Assembly: GCA_028288645.1 (NCBI GenBank)
Contig: JAQBNJ010000086.1
Location: 1-7,261 of the forward strand
Length of the DNA: 7,261 nucleotides
Source of the DNA: Sediminibacterium sp.
GTDB lineage: Bacteria > Bacteroidota > Bacteroidia > Chitinophagales > Chitinophagaceae
Direction: 5' to 3'
How positions within the stretch are numbered: position 1 is the stretch's first letter; the number at the start of each line of letters is the position of its first letter. The notes beneath the pieces were generated by a model. It was not told the origin of the DNA. It saw only the letters and a program-made list of their open reading frames with translations, and made no database searches. A program made the position numbers and the translations under genes. Positions 1-5,220 of this stretch are shown piece after piece.

Positions 1-143
1 TAATACATTTTTGGATAAAAAGTAACCCTGAAATGAAAGAAAAACGGGTTAATGCTAAACATTTAATAAATAATTATGTATAAAGAGATTGCTTCCATCA
101 AAGCAAGGTCACCAATATTGTTGTGAAGACAGAACAACGGCGT

Positions 144-187
144 CCCCCCTTCAACATTCAAAATTCCCTGTTCAGTGTTCAAAATTC
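144..187 (-). repeat. Dispersed ~45-bp intergenic repeat, copy A
   Basis: Read on the - strand this begins GAATTTTGAACACTGAACAG, continues with a second GAATTTTGAA unit and GTTGAA, and ends in a run of six G. The same layout (two GAATwTTGAA units about 23 bp apart around a CTGAACArGG core) recurs at 4439-4481, 6615-6660 and 6686-6729. It is the only clear structure in the gene-free stretch 1-260, which otherwise is AT-rich and has two weak 6-bp stems (23-28 with 46-51, and 89-94 with 101-106). Confidence 0.75.
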
Positions 188-260
188 CTTTCGTCTATAC
201 AAACCATCCCCTAACCGATACATGGTCTTCTGAGCCACAAAGCCTAACTTTCTTTGCCAG

Positions 261-1361
261 ATGAAGCAGCTAAGGTTACCCGTTCTTGCGACACATATTA
301 CCGGCTGGCTGCTTTTCCAGTGCCTGCCGCTGGTTTTTATATTGGGACAATCAAGGAACAATACCAGCCTCCTGGACATCCTTTCTCATTACCACTATTG
401 GCAGTTCAGTTTTTATTATGTGGCGATATTTTACCTGCACAGTTATTTCCTGTTGCCGCAATTATTTGCAAAAAAAAGAAAGCTGGTTTATTTTATTTTA
501 ATGCTTTTACTGGTGCTGAGTGTTTTTAAAGTAAAGCCTTTTGAACAACTGATATTCAGCACACGTGGCGGCCTGCCAATGGAAAACAGGATGCGCCAGC
601 CTCCTCCGCAGGATATTAAATTCGGATCACCTCCAAACGAAATGCGCGGCGGGCCAAGAGGCGGAAACCGTGGGATCGATATTATCAGCATAACCTTGTT
701 TATCATGATCATCACGCTGAGCGTGGCAATGGATCTCACGCGGAAATGGCGCGAAACAACAGAGCGTGCGGCAAGGGCCGAAGCTGATAAGGCAAATGCA
801 GAACTCTCATTTCTGAAAGCGCAGATCAACCCGCATTTTTTGTTCAATACGCTGAACAATATTTATTCGATGGCCGTTACAAAAAATGAGAATACGGCCG
901 GAACCATCATGAAACTATCGAACATCATGCGTTATGTAACAGATGATGTGAACGAAGATTATGTATCACTGCAAAGCGAAGTGGATTGTATAACTGATTA
1001 TATTGACCTGCAGAAATTGCGGCTCGGGAAAAAAGTATCATTGGAATATACGGTAACGGGCGACCTGGAGAACAAAAAGATCACACCCTTGATATTGATG
1101 ACATTTATCGAAAACGTTTTTAAATACGGAACCAGCAACCACGAGCATAGCAGCCTTGTTATAAAACTGCTTGCAACAGAAAGCAGGATAGATTTTCTAA
1201 CGCAGAACCCGTTATTTGCTACGGACAGGAAAATAGAAAGAACAGGCATTGGTATTGATAACACAAAAAAACGGCTGGAACATTTATACCCGGGAAAACA
1301 CAAACTTGAAATAACAAGAGAGAACGGAATGTTCACTGTTCAATTATCATTATATAGCTAA
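261..1361 (+). CDS. LytS/YehU-type membrane sensor histidine kinase
   Basis: Inner-membrane sensor kinase that should autophosphorylate and pass phosphate to the LytTR regulator encoded next. Four hydrophobic segments lie at about residues 9-29, 48-68, 72-90 and 138-157. The loop between the third and fourth (about 95-137) is rich in Pro, Gly and Arg. A likely coiled coil (158-185) leads into the His_kinase domain (PF06580 type), with the motif QINPHFLFNTLNN and phospho-acceptor His192. The ATPase part shows an N box (FIENVFKYG, Asn285) and a short G box (TGIGIDN, Gly329/Gly331), then the KKRLEHLYP motif usual in this family. At 366 residues it is of normal length. The ATG at 261 has no Shine-Dalgarno sequence, which is ordinary in Bacteroidota. 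No sensory domain beyond the membrane part is visible, so the signal is unknown. Confidence 0.93.
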   Translation: MKQLRLPVLATHITGWLLFQCLPLVFILGQSRNNTSLLDILSHYHYWQFSFYYVAIFYLHSYFLLPQLFAKKRKLVYFILMLLLVLSVFKVKPFEQLIFSTRGGLPMENRMRQPPPQDIKFGSPPNEMRGGPRGGNRGIDIISITLFIMIITLSVAMDLTRKWRETTERAARAEADKANAELSFLKAQINPHFLFNTLNNIYSMAVTKNENTAGTIMKLSNIMRYVTDDVNEDYVSLQSEVDCITDYIDLQKLRLGKKVSLEYTVTGDLENKKITPLILMTFIENVFKYGTSNHEHSSLVIKLLATESRIDFLTQNPLFATDRKIERTGIGIDNTKKRLEHLYPGKHKLEITRENGMFTVQLSLYS

Positions 1362-1365
1362 CGGT

Positions 1366-1424
1366 CGGGACGCTTAGCGTTCAGGTCGCTCCAGCGCCCA
1401 GACCGCAAGCGCCCTGAACGCTAA
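1366..1424. repeat. REP-like inverted repeat between kinase and regulator
   Basis: The arm TTAGCGTTCAGG (1374-1385) is perfectly complementary to CCTGAACGCTAA (1413-1424). After one mismatch the stem continues with CGCT (1387-1390) against AGCG (1408-1411), giving about 16 pairs around a 17-nt loop. No T run follows on the + strand, so it is not a typical terminator. It fills most of the 85-bp gap inside the presumed two-gene operon and could act as an RNA-stability or attenuation element. The 9-mer CGGGACGCT at 1366-1374 recurs inverted at 2178-2186. Confidence 0.8.
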
Positions 1425-1446
1425 ACACCAAAGAAACAAAAAGAGA

Positions 1447-2151
1447 ATGCAATTAAAATGTATCGCCATAGATGATGAGCCACTGGCGCTCGAGCTCATC
1501 AAACAATATATTGAACGTGTGCCGGAACTGCAACTGGTACAAACTTTTGATGATGCCATCACAGGTGGTGAGTTTTTACGTGCGAATACGATCGACCTTC
1601 TTTTTATCGATATCAATATGCCGGATATTACAGGCATTGAACTGGTGCGCTCGCTGAAAGATAAACCGGCCACCATTTTTACAACAGCCTATAAGAAATT
1701 TGCTTTCGAAGGGTTTGAGCTCGAAGCAGTGGATTATTTATTAAAACCCATTTCATTCGAACGGTTTTTAAAAGCCGCGAGGCGTGTGATCGATTTTCAC
1801 GCAGTAAAATACCCGGCAAAAGCAGCTACTGATGAGCATTTTTTTGTGCGGTCCGAATATCGCATGGTTAAAATAGAAATGAACGAGATCGATTATATAG
1901 AAGGGCTGGAAGATTATATCAAGATACATTTAACCAATGTAAAACCGGTGCTTACTTTAATGACGTTAAAAGCAGTGCTGGAAAAATTACCCGAAGAAAA
2001 ATTTCAACGCATCCACCGAAGCTATATTGTTCCCGTAAATAAAGTACAGTCTATACTCAATCGAAAACTTACGCTGGCCAATGGTGCTGAGTTACCCGTA
2101 AGTGATTCTTATGTAGCGTTCATTAATGAATGGATGAAGAAGGGGCGATGA
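1447..2151 (+). CDS. LytTR-family response regulator
   Basis: DNA-binding response regulator, the expected partner of the kinase upstream. The receiver domain (about residues 3-118) has the acidic pair Asp9-Asp10, phospho-acceptor Asp55 in LLFIDINMPDITG, the Thr79-Thr80 switch position and Lys100 in DYLLKPI, so all residues needed for phosphorylation are present. The C-terminal LytTR domain (about 130-232) shows FFVRSEYRMVKIEMNEIDYI, the LEDYIKIHL strand and FQRIHRSYIVPVNKV, all typical of AlgR/AgrA/LytR-type DNA-binding domains. Its 234 residues match the family. The ATG at 1447 follows a purine-rich AAAAAGAG stretch. Paired boxes spaced 21 bp lie 60 and 263 bp after its stop codon and are candidate targets. 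Confidence 0.95.
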   Translation: MQLKCIAIDDEPLALELIKQYIERVPELQLVQTFDDAITGGEFLRANTIDLLFIDINMPDITGIELVRSLKDKPATIFTTAYKKFAFEGFELEAVDYLLKPISFERFLKAARRVIDFHAVKYPAKAATDEHFFVRSEYRMVKIEMNEIDYIEGLEDYIKIHLTNVKPVLTLMTLKAVLEKLPEEKFQRIHRSYIVPVNKVQSILNRKLTLANGAELPVSDSYVAFINEWMKKGR

Positions 2152-2165
2152 TCGTTCATAGCCAT

Positions 2166-2186
2166 TCAGGCCGCCTGAGCGTCCCG
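2166..2186. repeat. REP-like fragment after the regulator gene
   Basis: A small hairpin TCAGG-CCG-CCTGA (2166-2178) runs into AGCGTCCCG (2178-2186), the reverse complement of the 9-mer at 1366-1374. Related GC-rich sequence therefore flanks the response-regulator gene on both sides in opposite orientation. No T run follows, so it is not a convincing terminator. Confidence 0.55.
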
Positions 2187-2210
2187 GCCGGGGGGTAACA
2201 AAACTTTCTC

Positions 2211-2238
2211 CGACACATTTTCCCGTTTGAACGACACA
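2211..2238 (+). promoter_or_regulatory. Paired CGACACA boxes, candidate LytTR-regulator site 1
   Basis: CGACACA occurs at 2211-2217 and again at 2232-2238, a start-to-start distance of exactly 21 bp. LytTR regulators bind two direct half-sites about two helical turns apart, so the spacing fits. The half-site differs from the classical ACCGTT-like consensus, so binding by the adjacent regulator is inferred. The second half-site ends just upstream of a promoter-like sequence (-7 at 2265-2272), where an activator would sit. Confidence 0.5.
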
Positions 2239-2242
2239 GCAA

Positions 2243-2272
2243 TTCTGTTTGTGATACCCGCATGTAATTTTG
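2243..2272 (+). promoter_or_regulatory. Candidate Bacteroidota promoter downstream of box pair 1
   Basis: TAATTTTG at 2265-2272 matches the TAnnTTTG -7 consensus exactly. No good TTTG lies at the right -33 distance: there is only TTC at 2243-2245, and TTTG at 2248-2251 is too close. A weak -33 element next to activator boxes is what a regulator-dependent promoter would look like. The first gene downstream on this strand is the dioxygenase. Confidence 0.4.
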
Positions 2273-2285
2273 ATTATTGAATTGC

Positions 2286-2389
2286 CTTTGCGTCCCTTGC
2301 GTAACCTCTGCGTTCATTGCGTTCCCGCTTTTCTTCCCGGTGTAAGGCTGGAACGCAAAGTTCGCCAGGACTGCGCAAGGGATGCAAAG
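2286..2389. repeat. Long imperfect inverted repeat with phased TGCG units
   Basis: CTTTGCGTCCCTTGCG (2286-2301) pairs with CGCAAGGGATGCAAAG (2374-2389) at 15 of 16 positions, and an inner stem pairs 2317-2325 with 2350-2358 perfectly. The left arm repeats TGCG at 2289, 2298, 2309 and 2318, spaced 9, 11 and 9 bp. Similar TTTGCGTCCTTTGCG-like intergenic repeats occur in many Bacteroidota genomes (recalled, not checked). It resembles a REP or MITE-like element and codes for no believable protein. Confidence 0.7.
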
Positions 2390-2413
2390 AAGGGTTTTGA
2401 ATGAAGCATTAAT

Positions 2414-2441
2414 CGACACAAAAACCGGATTCATCGACAGA
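2414..2441 (+). promoter_or_regulatory. Paired CGACA boxes, candidate LytTR-regulator site 2
   Basis: CGACACA at 2414-2420 and CGACAGA at 2435-2441 again start exactly 21 bp apart. Aligned with site 1, the boxes and several spacer positions agree (CC at spacer positions 12-13, G at 15, TT at 17-18, A at 20). A second copy with identical spacing within 203 bp makes chance less likely. It precedes the leader and terminator ahead of the dioxygenase gene. Confidence 0.5.
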
Positions 2442-2447
2442 CACAAA

Positions 2448-2474
2448 TTGCCGGGCAACAACAGCAGTGTATAG
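2448..2474 (+). promoter_or_regulatory. Weak candidate promoter downstream of box pair 2
   Basis: TTG at 2448-2450 and TATAG at 2470-2474 are 19 bp apart, the right distance for a Bacteroidota -33/-7 pair, but the -7 hexamer matches TAnnTTTG only in its TA. Its position relative to the paired boxes is close to that of the promoter after site 1. Transcription would start near 2480 and give a ~100-nt leader ending in the terminator at 2554-2582. Confidence 0.25.
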
Positions 2475-2506
2475 GGAATCAATCAGCAGGAACTGATCAA
2501 AGGCAA

Positions 2507-2545
2507 ATGGCATTTCGAAATAGTTTCTATGGCTGGAAACAATAG
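2507..2545 (+). CDS. Possible 12-codon leader peptide
   Basis: ATG at 2507 opens MAFRNSFYGWKQ, ending at TAG 2543-2545, eleven bases before the main stem of the intrinsic terminator. AAAGG at 2499-2503 could be a weak ribosome binding site, only three bases from the ATG. Four of twelve residues are aromatic (two Phe, Tyr, Trp). The stop overlaps GGGCT (2545-2549), which could pair with AGCCC (2557-2561) and so compete with the terminator stem. That layout resembles a translation-coupled attenuator. An ORF this short occurs easily by chance, so the call is tentative. Confidence 0.22.
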   Translation: MAFRNSFYGWKQ

Positions 2546-2553
2546 GGCTAAGC

Positions 2554-2582
2554 AGCAGCCCGGCTTTGGTCGGGCTGTTTTT
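2554..2582 (+). terminator. Intrinsic terminator, possible attenuator
   Basis: CAGCCCG (2556-2562) pairs perfectly with CGGGCTG (2571-2577) around an 8-nt loop. The stem extends by a G-T wobble and an A-T pair, and is followed by TTTTT (2578-2582). Only 29 bases separate it from the dioxygenase ATG, too few for a separate promoter and leader. The terminator therefore probably lies within the leader of that gene, or ends a short RNA made from 2265-2480. Confidence 0.8.
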
Positions 2583-2611
2583 AAAAATCATCAAAACTTA
2601 AATCATACATT

Positions 2612-3334
2612 ATGGACCGTAAATTATTTCTGCAACAGGGAATGACCGCATTGGGCGCAAGCTTTATTCTTCCACTGATGGGAGGTTGTAGTAAAACGGC
2701 TGATGCAGCGGCGGCCTCCACTTCTACATCAACCGGCACCACGTCCGGCAGTTGTACATTGGCTCCGGTAGAAACCGCGGGACCTTTTCCAACAGTTACT
2801 CCATCCAGCCTGGTAAGTTCAAATATTGTGAGCGACAGAACAGGCGTTCCTTTTACGATCAGGATCACGATCAATAATAAAAATAACAGTTGTGCCGCAT
2901 TGGCTGGCGCCATTGTAGATATATGGCATTGCGATGCGGATGGCAATTATTCAGAATATGGTGGAACATCTATGCAGTCCACGAATTATACATCCGTGCA
3001 TTTTTTACGCGGCCGCCAGGTAACAGATGCAAGCGGGCTCGTAAGCTTTACTTCTGTTTTCCCGGGATGGTATTCAGGAAGGGCGCCGCATATTCATGTA
3101 CATGTGTACAGTGCAGGCGGAACTTCTTTAATGATCACACAGATCGCGTTCCCGACAGATGTATGTGATACGGTTTATACAACTGCTACCAATTACTATA
3201 AAAAAGGAAAACAGGATACATCAAACACAAGCGATAACGTTTTTTCAGATTCACTTGCCAGTGAGCTGGCAACGGTTTCAGGAAGCGTATCAGCAGGTTA
3301 TACACTTACGCATCTTGTAACAGTATCTGCCTGA
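2612..3334 (+). CDS. Exported intradiol ring-cleavage dioxygenase-like lipoprotein
   Basis: Member of the intradiol dioxygenase family (PF00775), whose enzymes use non-heme Fe(III) to cleave catechols between the two hydroxyls. The first 26 residues form a signal sequence (RKLFLQQG, a hydrophobic stretch, then LMGGC), with Cys26 as likely lipidated residue. A Ser/Thr/Ala-rich linker (29-47) follows. The domain begins near APVETAGPFP (51-60). The expected iron ligands can be matched: Tyr113 in DADGNY (Tyr116 is the alternative), Tyr154 in FPGWYSGR, and His160 and His162 in APHIHVHV. The WHCDADGNY stretch matches the WqadaaGrY motif of protocatechuate and catechol dioxygenases. At 240 residues including leader it is a typical size. 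Substrate is unknown: cell-surface members may act on aromatics outside the cytoplasm. No other aromatic-degradation gene is nearby. Confidence 0.88.
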   Translation: MDRKLFLQQGMTALGASFILPLMGGCSKTADAAAASTSTSTGTTSGSCTLAPVETAGPFPTVTPSSLVSSNIVSDRTGVPFTIRITINNKNNSCAALAGAIVDIWHCDADGNYSEYGGTSMQSTNYTSVHFLRGRQVTDASGLVSFTSVFPGWYSGRAPHIHVHVYSAGGTSLMITQIAFPTDVCDTVYTTATNYYKKGKQDTSNTSDNVFSDSLASELATVSGSVSAGYTLTHLVTVSA

Positions 3335-3369
3335 TAAAATATTAGTGACCATTCCCCCCGATCACAAAT

Positions 3370-3402
3370 GGGAGCAGCGCCATAAAGGCTCTGTTCCCTT
3401 TG
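3370..3402 (+). terminator. Possible terminator after the dioxygenase gene
   Basis: GGGAGCAG (3370-3377) pairs with CTGTTCCC (3391-3398) with one G-T wobble and a 13-nt loop, followed by only TTTG. It lies 36 bp after the dioxygenase stop, a sensible place, but the short T run makes it weak. Confidence 0.4.
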
Positions 3403-3427
3403 TATACGAAAACTATTCCTATAGACG

Positions 3428-3461
3428 TAATTATTAACTACTAATTATTAATTACTAATTG
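3428..3461. repeat. 14-bp AT-rich tandem repeat
   Basis: TAATTATTAACTAC (3428-3441) is followed directly by TAATTATTAATTAC (3442-3455) and a partial third unit TAATTG. The two full units differ at one base. It ends 7 bp before the pirin-family start codon, so copy-number change would alter that gene's 5' region. Confidence 0.7.
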
Positions 3462-3468
3462 ATTTCTC

Positions 3469-4158
3469 ATGAACAAGCAACAGGAAGCAAAGATCTATCT
3501 CAATGATACGCGCGGCAAACATGAACTTGATTGGTTCAGAAGTTTTCACACGTTCAATTTCGGCAACTATCAAAATGTGCACCGCCAACCGGTTGGTAGT
3601 TTGTATGTATTGAATGATGATGCCATTGCAGGCGGGCATTCCTTGCAATTGGAAACAGAAGAACATACACAGGTATTGTTATTACCCGTTGTAGGAGCCG
3701 TTACCTGTAACGATACATTTATCTACGCCGGCCAGTTACTCGCCAGGAATGCGCCTGCCGGAACAAAACTCAATATTGCCAATCCCTATAACGAAGAACA
3801 GGAAATGGTCAATTGTTTGCAGCTATGGTTCAGGTCACCGGCCCTGTTACCGGCCGCTGCACTTATCCTGCACGCATTTAGTTTCGAAAATAATATGGAT
3901 AAAATGCTTGCACTTACTACCGGCCGGGGTTATCCCCGCGTAAGCATAGGAAAATACATGGGAAGAAGCAAAGACAGGTATGTATTAAAGGATACATCCT
4001 GCACACTCTACGCTTTTGTTATTGAAGGAGCATTTGAAGTGGAAGACAGGTTACTGCATGCGAGGGATGGACTTGCACTTAACAACTTTGACACAATTGA
4101 ATTTGAAGCGCTTAGTAATGAAGCGATATTATTATTGATAGAAGTGCCGGTTGTATAA
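3469..4158 (+). CDS. Pirin-family bicupin protein with degenerate metal site
   Basis: Resembles bacterial pirins such as E. coli YhhW: DWFRSFHTFNFGNY (21-34) matches the WldSwHTFSFanYyD motif, LYVLNDDAIAGG (45-56) matches LRVINDDVIeaG, and LNIANP (101-106) falls where YhhW has RHSEYNP. A second cupin-like part follows, with AFVIEGAFEVEDRLL near the C terminus. YhhW-type pirins bind a metal through two His in HPHxDME and a later His and Glu. By alignment from memory these positions are Leu61, Thr63, Leu101 and Ile103 here, so all four ligands appear missing. A YhhW-like metal-dependent activity (quercetinase) is thus unlikely, and a structural or regulatory role is more plausible. Length (229) is normal. 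The ATG has no Shine-Dalgarno sequence. It could be an ordinary pirin subfamily rather than a decayed gene, since the frame is intact. Confidence 0.8.
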   Translation: MNKQQEAKIYLNDTRGKHELDWFRSFHTFNFGNYQNVHRQPVGSLYVLNDDAIAGGHSLQLETEEHTQVLLLPVVGAVTCNDTFIYAGQLLARNAPAGTKLNIANPYNEEQEMVNCLQLWFRSPALLPAAALILHAFSFENNMDKMLALTTGRGYPRVSIGKYMGRSKDRYVLKDTSCTLYAFVIEGAFEVEDRLLHARDGLALNNFDTIEFEALSNEAILLLIEVPVV

Positions 4159-4167
4159 TGCGCAAAT

Positions 4168-4188
4168 GCTAATAGCTAATACCTAACG
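4168..4188. repeat. Heptamer tandem repeat between convergent genes
   Basis: GCTAATA at 4168-4174 and 4175-4181 is followed by the divergent unit CCTAACG. It sits in the 60-bp gap between the convergent pirin and small membrane-protein genes, where no convincing terminator hairpin was found. Confidence 0.5.
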
Positions 4189-4218
4189 CCTGACAGCTTA
4201 CTGCAAATTCGCTACTTA

Positions 4219-4344
4219 CTAGTTGCATCCCACATGTCCCAATAACCAATACAATATCACAAAAACCAGGATGGTACCGAGGCATCCGCCTCCCCATTTA
4301 GAAGCGCCCCATCCGGCGAGTAATGTTCTTAACCAGTTTGGCAT
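4219..4344 (-). CDS. 41-residue membrane protein, function unknown
   Basis: A short frame from ATG at 4344 to TAG at 4219-4221. The protein starts MPNWLRTLLAGWGASKWGGG, followed by CLGTILVFVILYWLLGHVGCN. A basic, aromatic N terminus with a glycine-rich turn (GWGASKWGGGC, 11-21) leads into one hydrophobic helix (about 22-37), and the end is GCN. The arrangement suggests a single-pass inner-membrane peptide with two Cys (21 and 40) flanking the helix. It reads like a coding sequence: a coherent amphipathic-then-hydrophobic pattern and no other gene in the 320-bp gap 4159-4479. I do not recognise a named family. No Shine-Dalgarno sequence precedes the ATG. The rest of the gap, 4345-4438, shows nothing clear. 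Confidence 0.65.
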   Translation of the reverse strand: MPNWLRTLLAGWGASKWGGGCLGTILVFVILYWLLGHVGCN

Positions 4345-4438
4345 AAGTTCTGTTTAGGGTCATGCATTAAAAAAGCATTCCATCAGGGAGATGAAGATAT
4401 AAAGGGCAAGCTGGGAACGAATAATATTTGAGGCTGCA

Positions 4439-4481
4439 CATCATTCAACAATCAACATTCCCTGTTCGATATTCAATATTC
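4439..4481 (-). repeat. Dispersed ~45-bp intergenic repeat, copy B
   Basis: On the - strand the copy begins GAATATTGAATATCGAACAG, then GGGAATGTTGATTGTTGAAT. Against the copy at 6686-6729 it keeps the first ten bases and the GAACAgGGAAT core but is the most diverged of the four. Its first two bases are the GA of the TGA stop codon of the SET-domain gene, so the element directly abuts that gene's 3' end. Confidence 0.65.
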
Positions 4482-4896
4482 AATACCCCTCCGTTCCTTC
4501 CACGATCTCCCCATAATCCACAAACAATTCTTCTCCTTCTTTGATATCCCTCACCGCTTCAAACCAAAGGCCCTCTTCAACAGAAATAATGTTGGGTGCC
4601 GATGAATGGTTCAGGTAATTCGCCATGTCCATAACCTTGCAGCCATGCGTGGGGATGAAATAGTGGGTCTCATCATACAGATAATAAGTTTCAATGAAAT
4701 TTTTGGAATGAGGGGGAAGCTGCTCCACTTCTGCAAAGCTTAAAGGAATATAGTTGCCGGTGTCTTTAGAAAAAATACTGCGCGTTCCTTTAGGAATATC
4801 GCGGATAGCGAATACGCCGATGCCATGCGTGGCAGATGATTTCAGCGCTACCCATGTTTGGTGTTGGAGTTCGAGGAGGAGTTCTTGTTTGGTCAT
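4480..4896 (-). CDS. Small SET-domain protein (putative lysine methyltransferase)
   Basis: SET-domain proteins transfer methyl groups from S-adenosylmethionine to protein lysines. The visible motifs follow the family order: THGIGVFAIRDIPKGT (23-38, the GxGxFA motif near the cofactor site), MANYLNHSSAPN (91-102, with the NHS motif at 96-98) and GEELFVDYGE (121-130, with the catalytic-region Tyr128). At 138 residues it is essentially a bare SET domain without pre- or post-SET cysteine clusters, as is usual for bacterial versions. The substrate is unknown. A 63-bp gap separates it from the DUF4160 gene, and a good -7 element at 4913-4920 suggests its own promoter. The stop codon lies at the edge of a dispersed repeat. 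Confidence 0.88.
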   Translation of the reverse strand: MTKQELLLELQHQTWVALKSSATHGIGVFAIRDIPKGTRSIFSKDTGNYIPLSFAEVEQLPPHSKNFIETYYLYDETHYFIPTHGCKVMDMANYLNHSSAPNIISVEEGLWFEAVRDIKEGEELFVDYGEIVEGTEGY

Positions 4897-4912
4897 GTGG
4901 CAAGTAAAAATT

Positions 4913-4946
4913 CAAAAATAAAAATTCGAAAAAGATTTCCGGAAAA
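4913..4946 (-). promoter_or_regulatory. Candidate promoter of the SET-domain gene
   Basis: On the - strand TATTTTTG (4920 down to 4913) matches the TAnnTTTG -7 consensus exactly. About 22 bases upstream lies TTTT (4946-4943), a poor -33 element. Transcription would begin near 4906, giving a leader of about ten bases. The palindrome TTCCGGAA at 4937-4944 overlaps the -33 area and could be an operator. Confidence 0.4.
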
Positions 4947-4959
4947 TGATCAGGGAAGA

Positions 4960-5220
4960 TCAAACCAATGGTTCAATGCTCATTAATCTCTCCTGGTTCC
5001 TGGCACGTTGCCAATTATCCATTAACTCTTTTTGATGTAACGCGGTCCATTCGGTTACGATTCCTAAAACACGTGGAGGAAGATATCCACTGAAAAGTTC
5101 ATTTTTTTCAATGTCTATCAATGCTTCATATTGTGCGTAAACTGCATGAAAATGTGGTGGATTATGATCACGGTAAAACATTCTGATGATCACGCCGAGG
5201 AAGTAACTAATTTGTGGCAT
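4960..5220 (-). CDS. DUF4160-family protein
   Basis: An 86-residue protein with the DUF4160 (PF13711) pattern: MPQISYFLGVIIRMFYRDHN at the start, then PPHFHAVY, a short acidic strand YEALIDIEKNELFSG, LPPRVLGIVTEWTALHQKEL and MDNWQRA. The HNPPHFH motif carries His19, His23 and His25, and this cluster is the conserved core of the family. I chose the ATG at 5220 because family members begin MPxIS; a longer reading in the same frame from 5316 would add 32 residues overlapping the gene upstream. It overlaps the DUF2442 gene by 14 bases, suggesting translational coupling. The two families are commonly found side by side, in a layout like a type II toxin-antitoxin pair, but the activity is not established. 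Confidence 0.88.
   Translation of the reverse strand: MPQISYFLGVIIRMFYRDHNPPHFHAVYAQYEALIDIEKNELFSGYLPPRVLGIVTEWTALHQKELMDNWQRARNQERLMSIEPLV

Noticed and set aside
23..51. TAACCC/GGGTTA stem, terminator-like on the - strand (followed by CTTTTTA)
   Set aside because: Only six pairs with a 17-nt loop, and no - strand gene lies between it and the kinase start, so nothing obvious would be terminated.
179..379. 66-codon - strand frame across the kinase start
   Set aside because: It overlaps the start of a well-supported kinase gene and shows no recognisable features.
2222..2252. Alternative direct repeat CCGTTTG / CTGTTTG spaced 22 bp, closer to the canonical LytTR consensus
   Set aside because: It is less exact than the CGACACA pair and has no counterpart at the second site 2414-2441.
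2156..2482. 108-codon open frame on the - strand
   Set aside because: It runs through the REP-like fragment, the TGCG inverted repeat and the paired boxes; the peptide has no domain pattern and its composition reflects the repeats.
3428..4188. Short tandem repeats considered as a CRISPR array or recombination site
   Set aside because: The 14-bp and 7-bp units are directly adjacent without spacers and are only two to three copies long.
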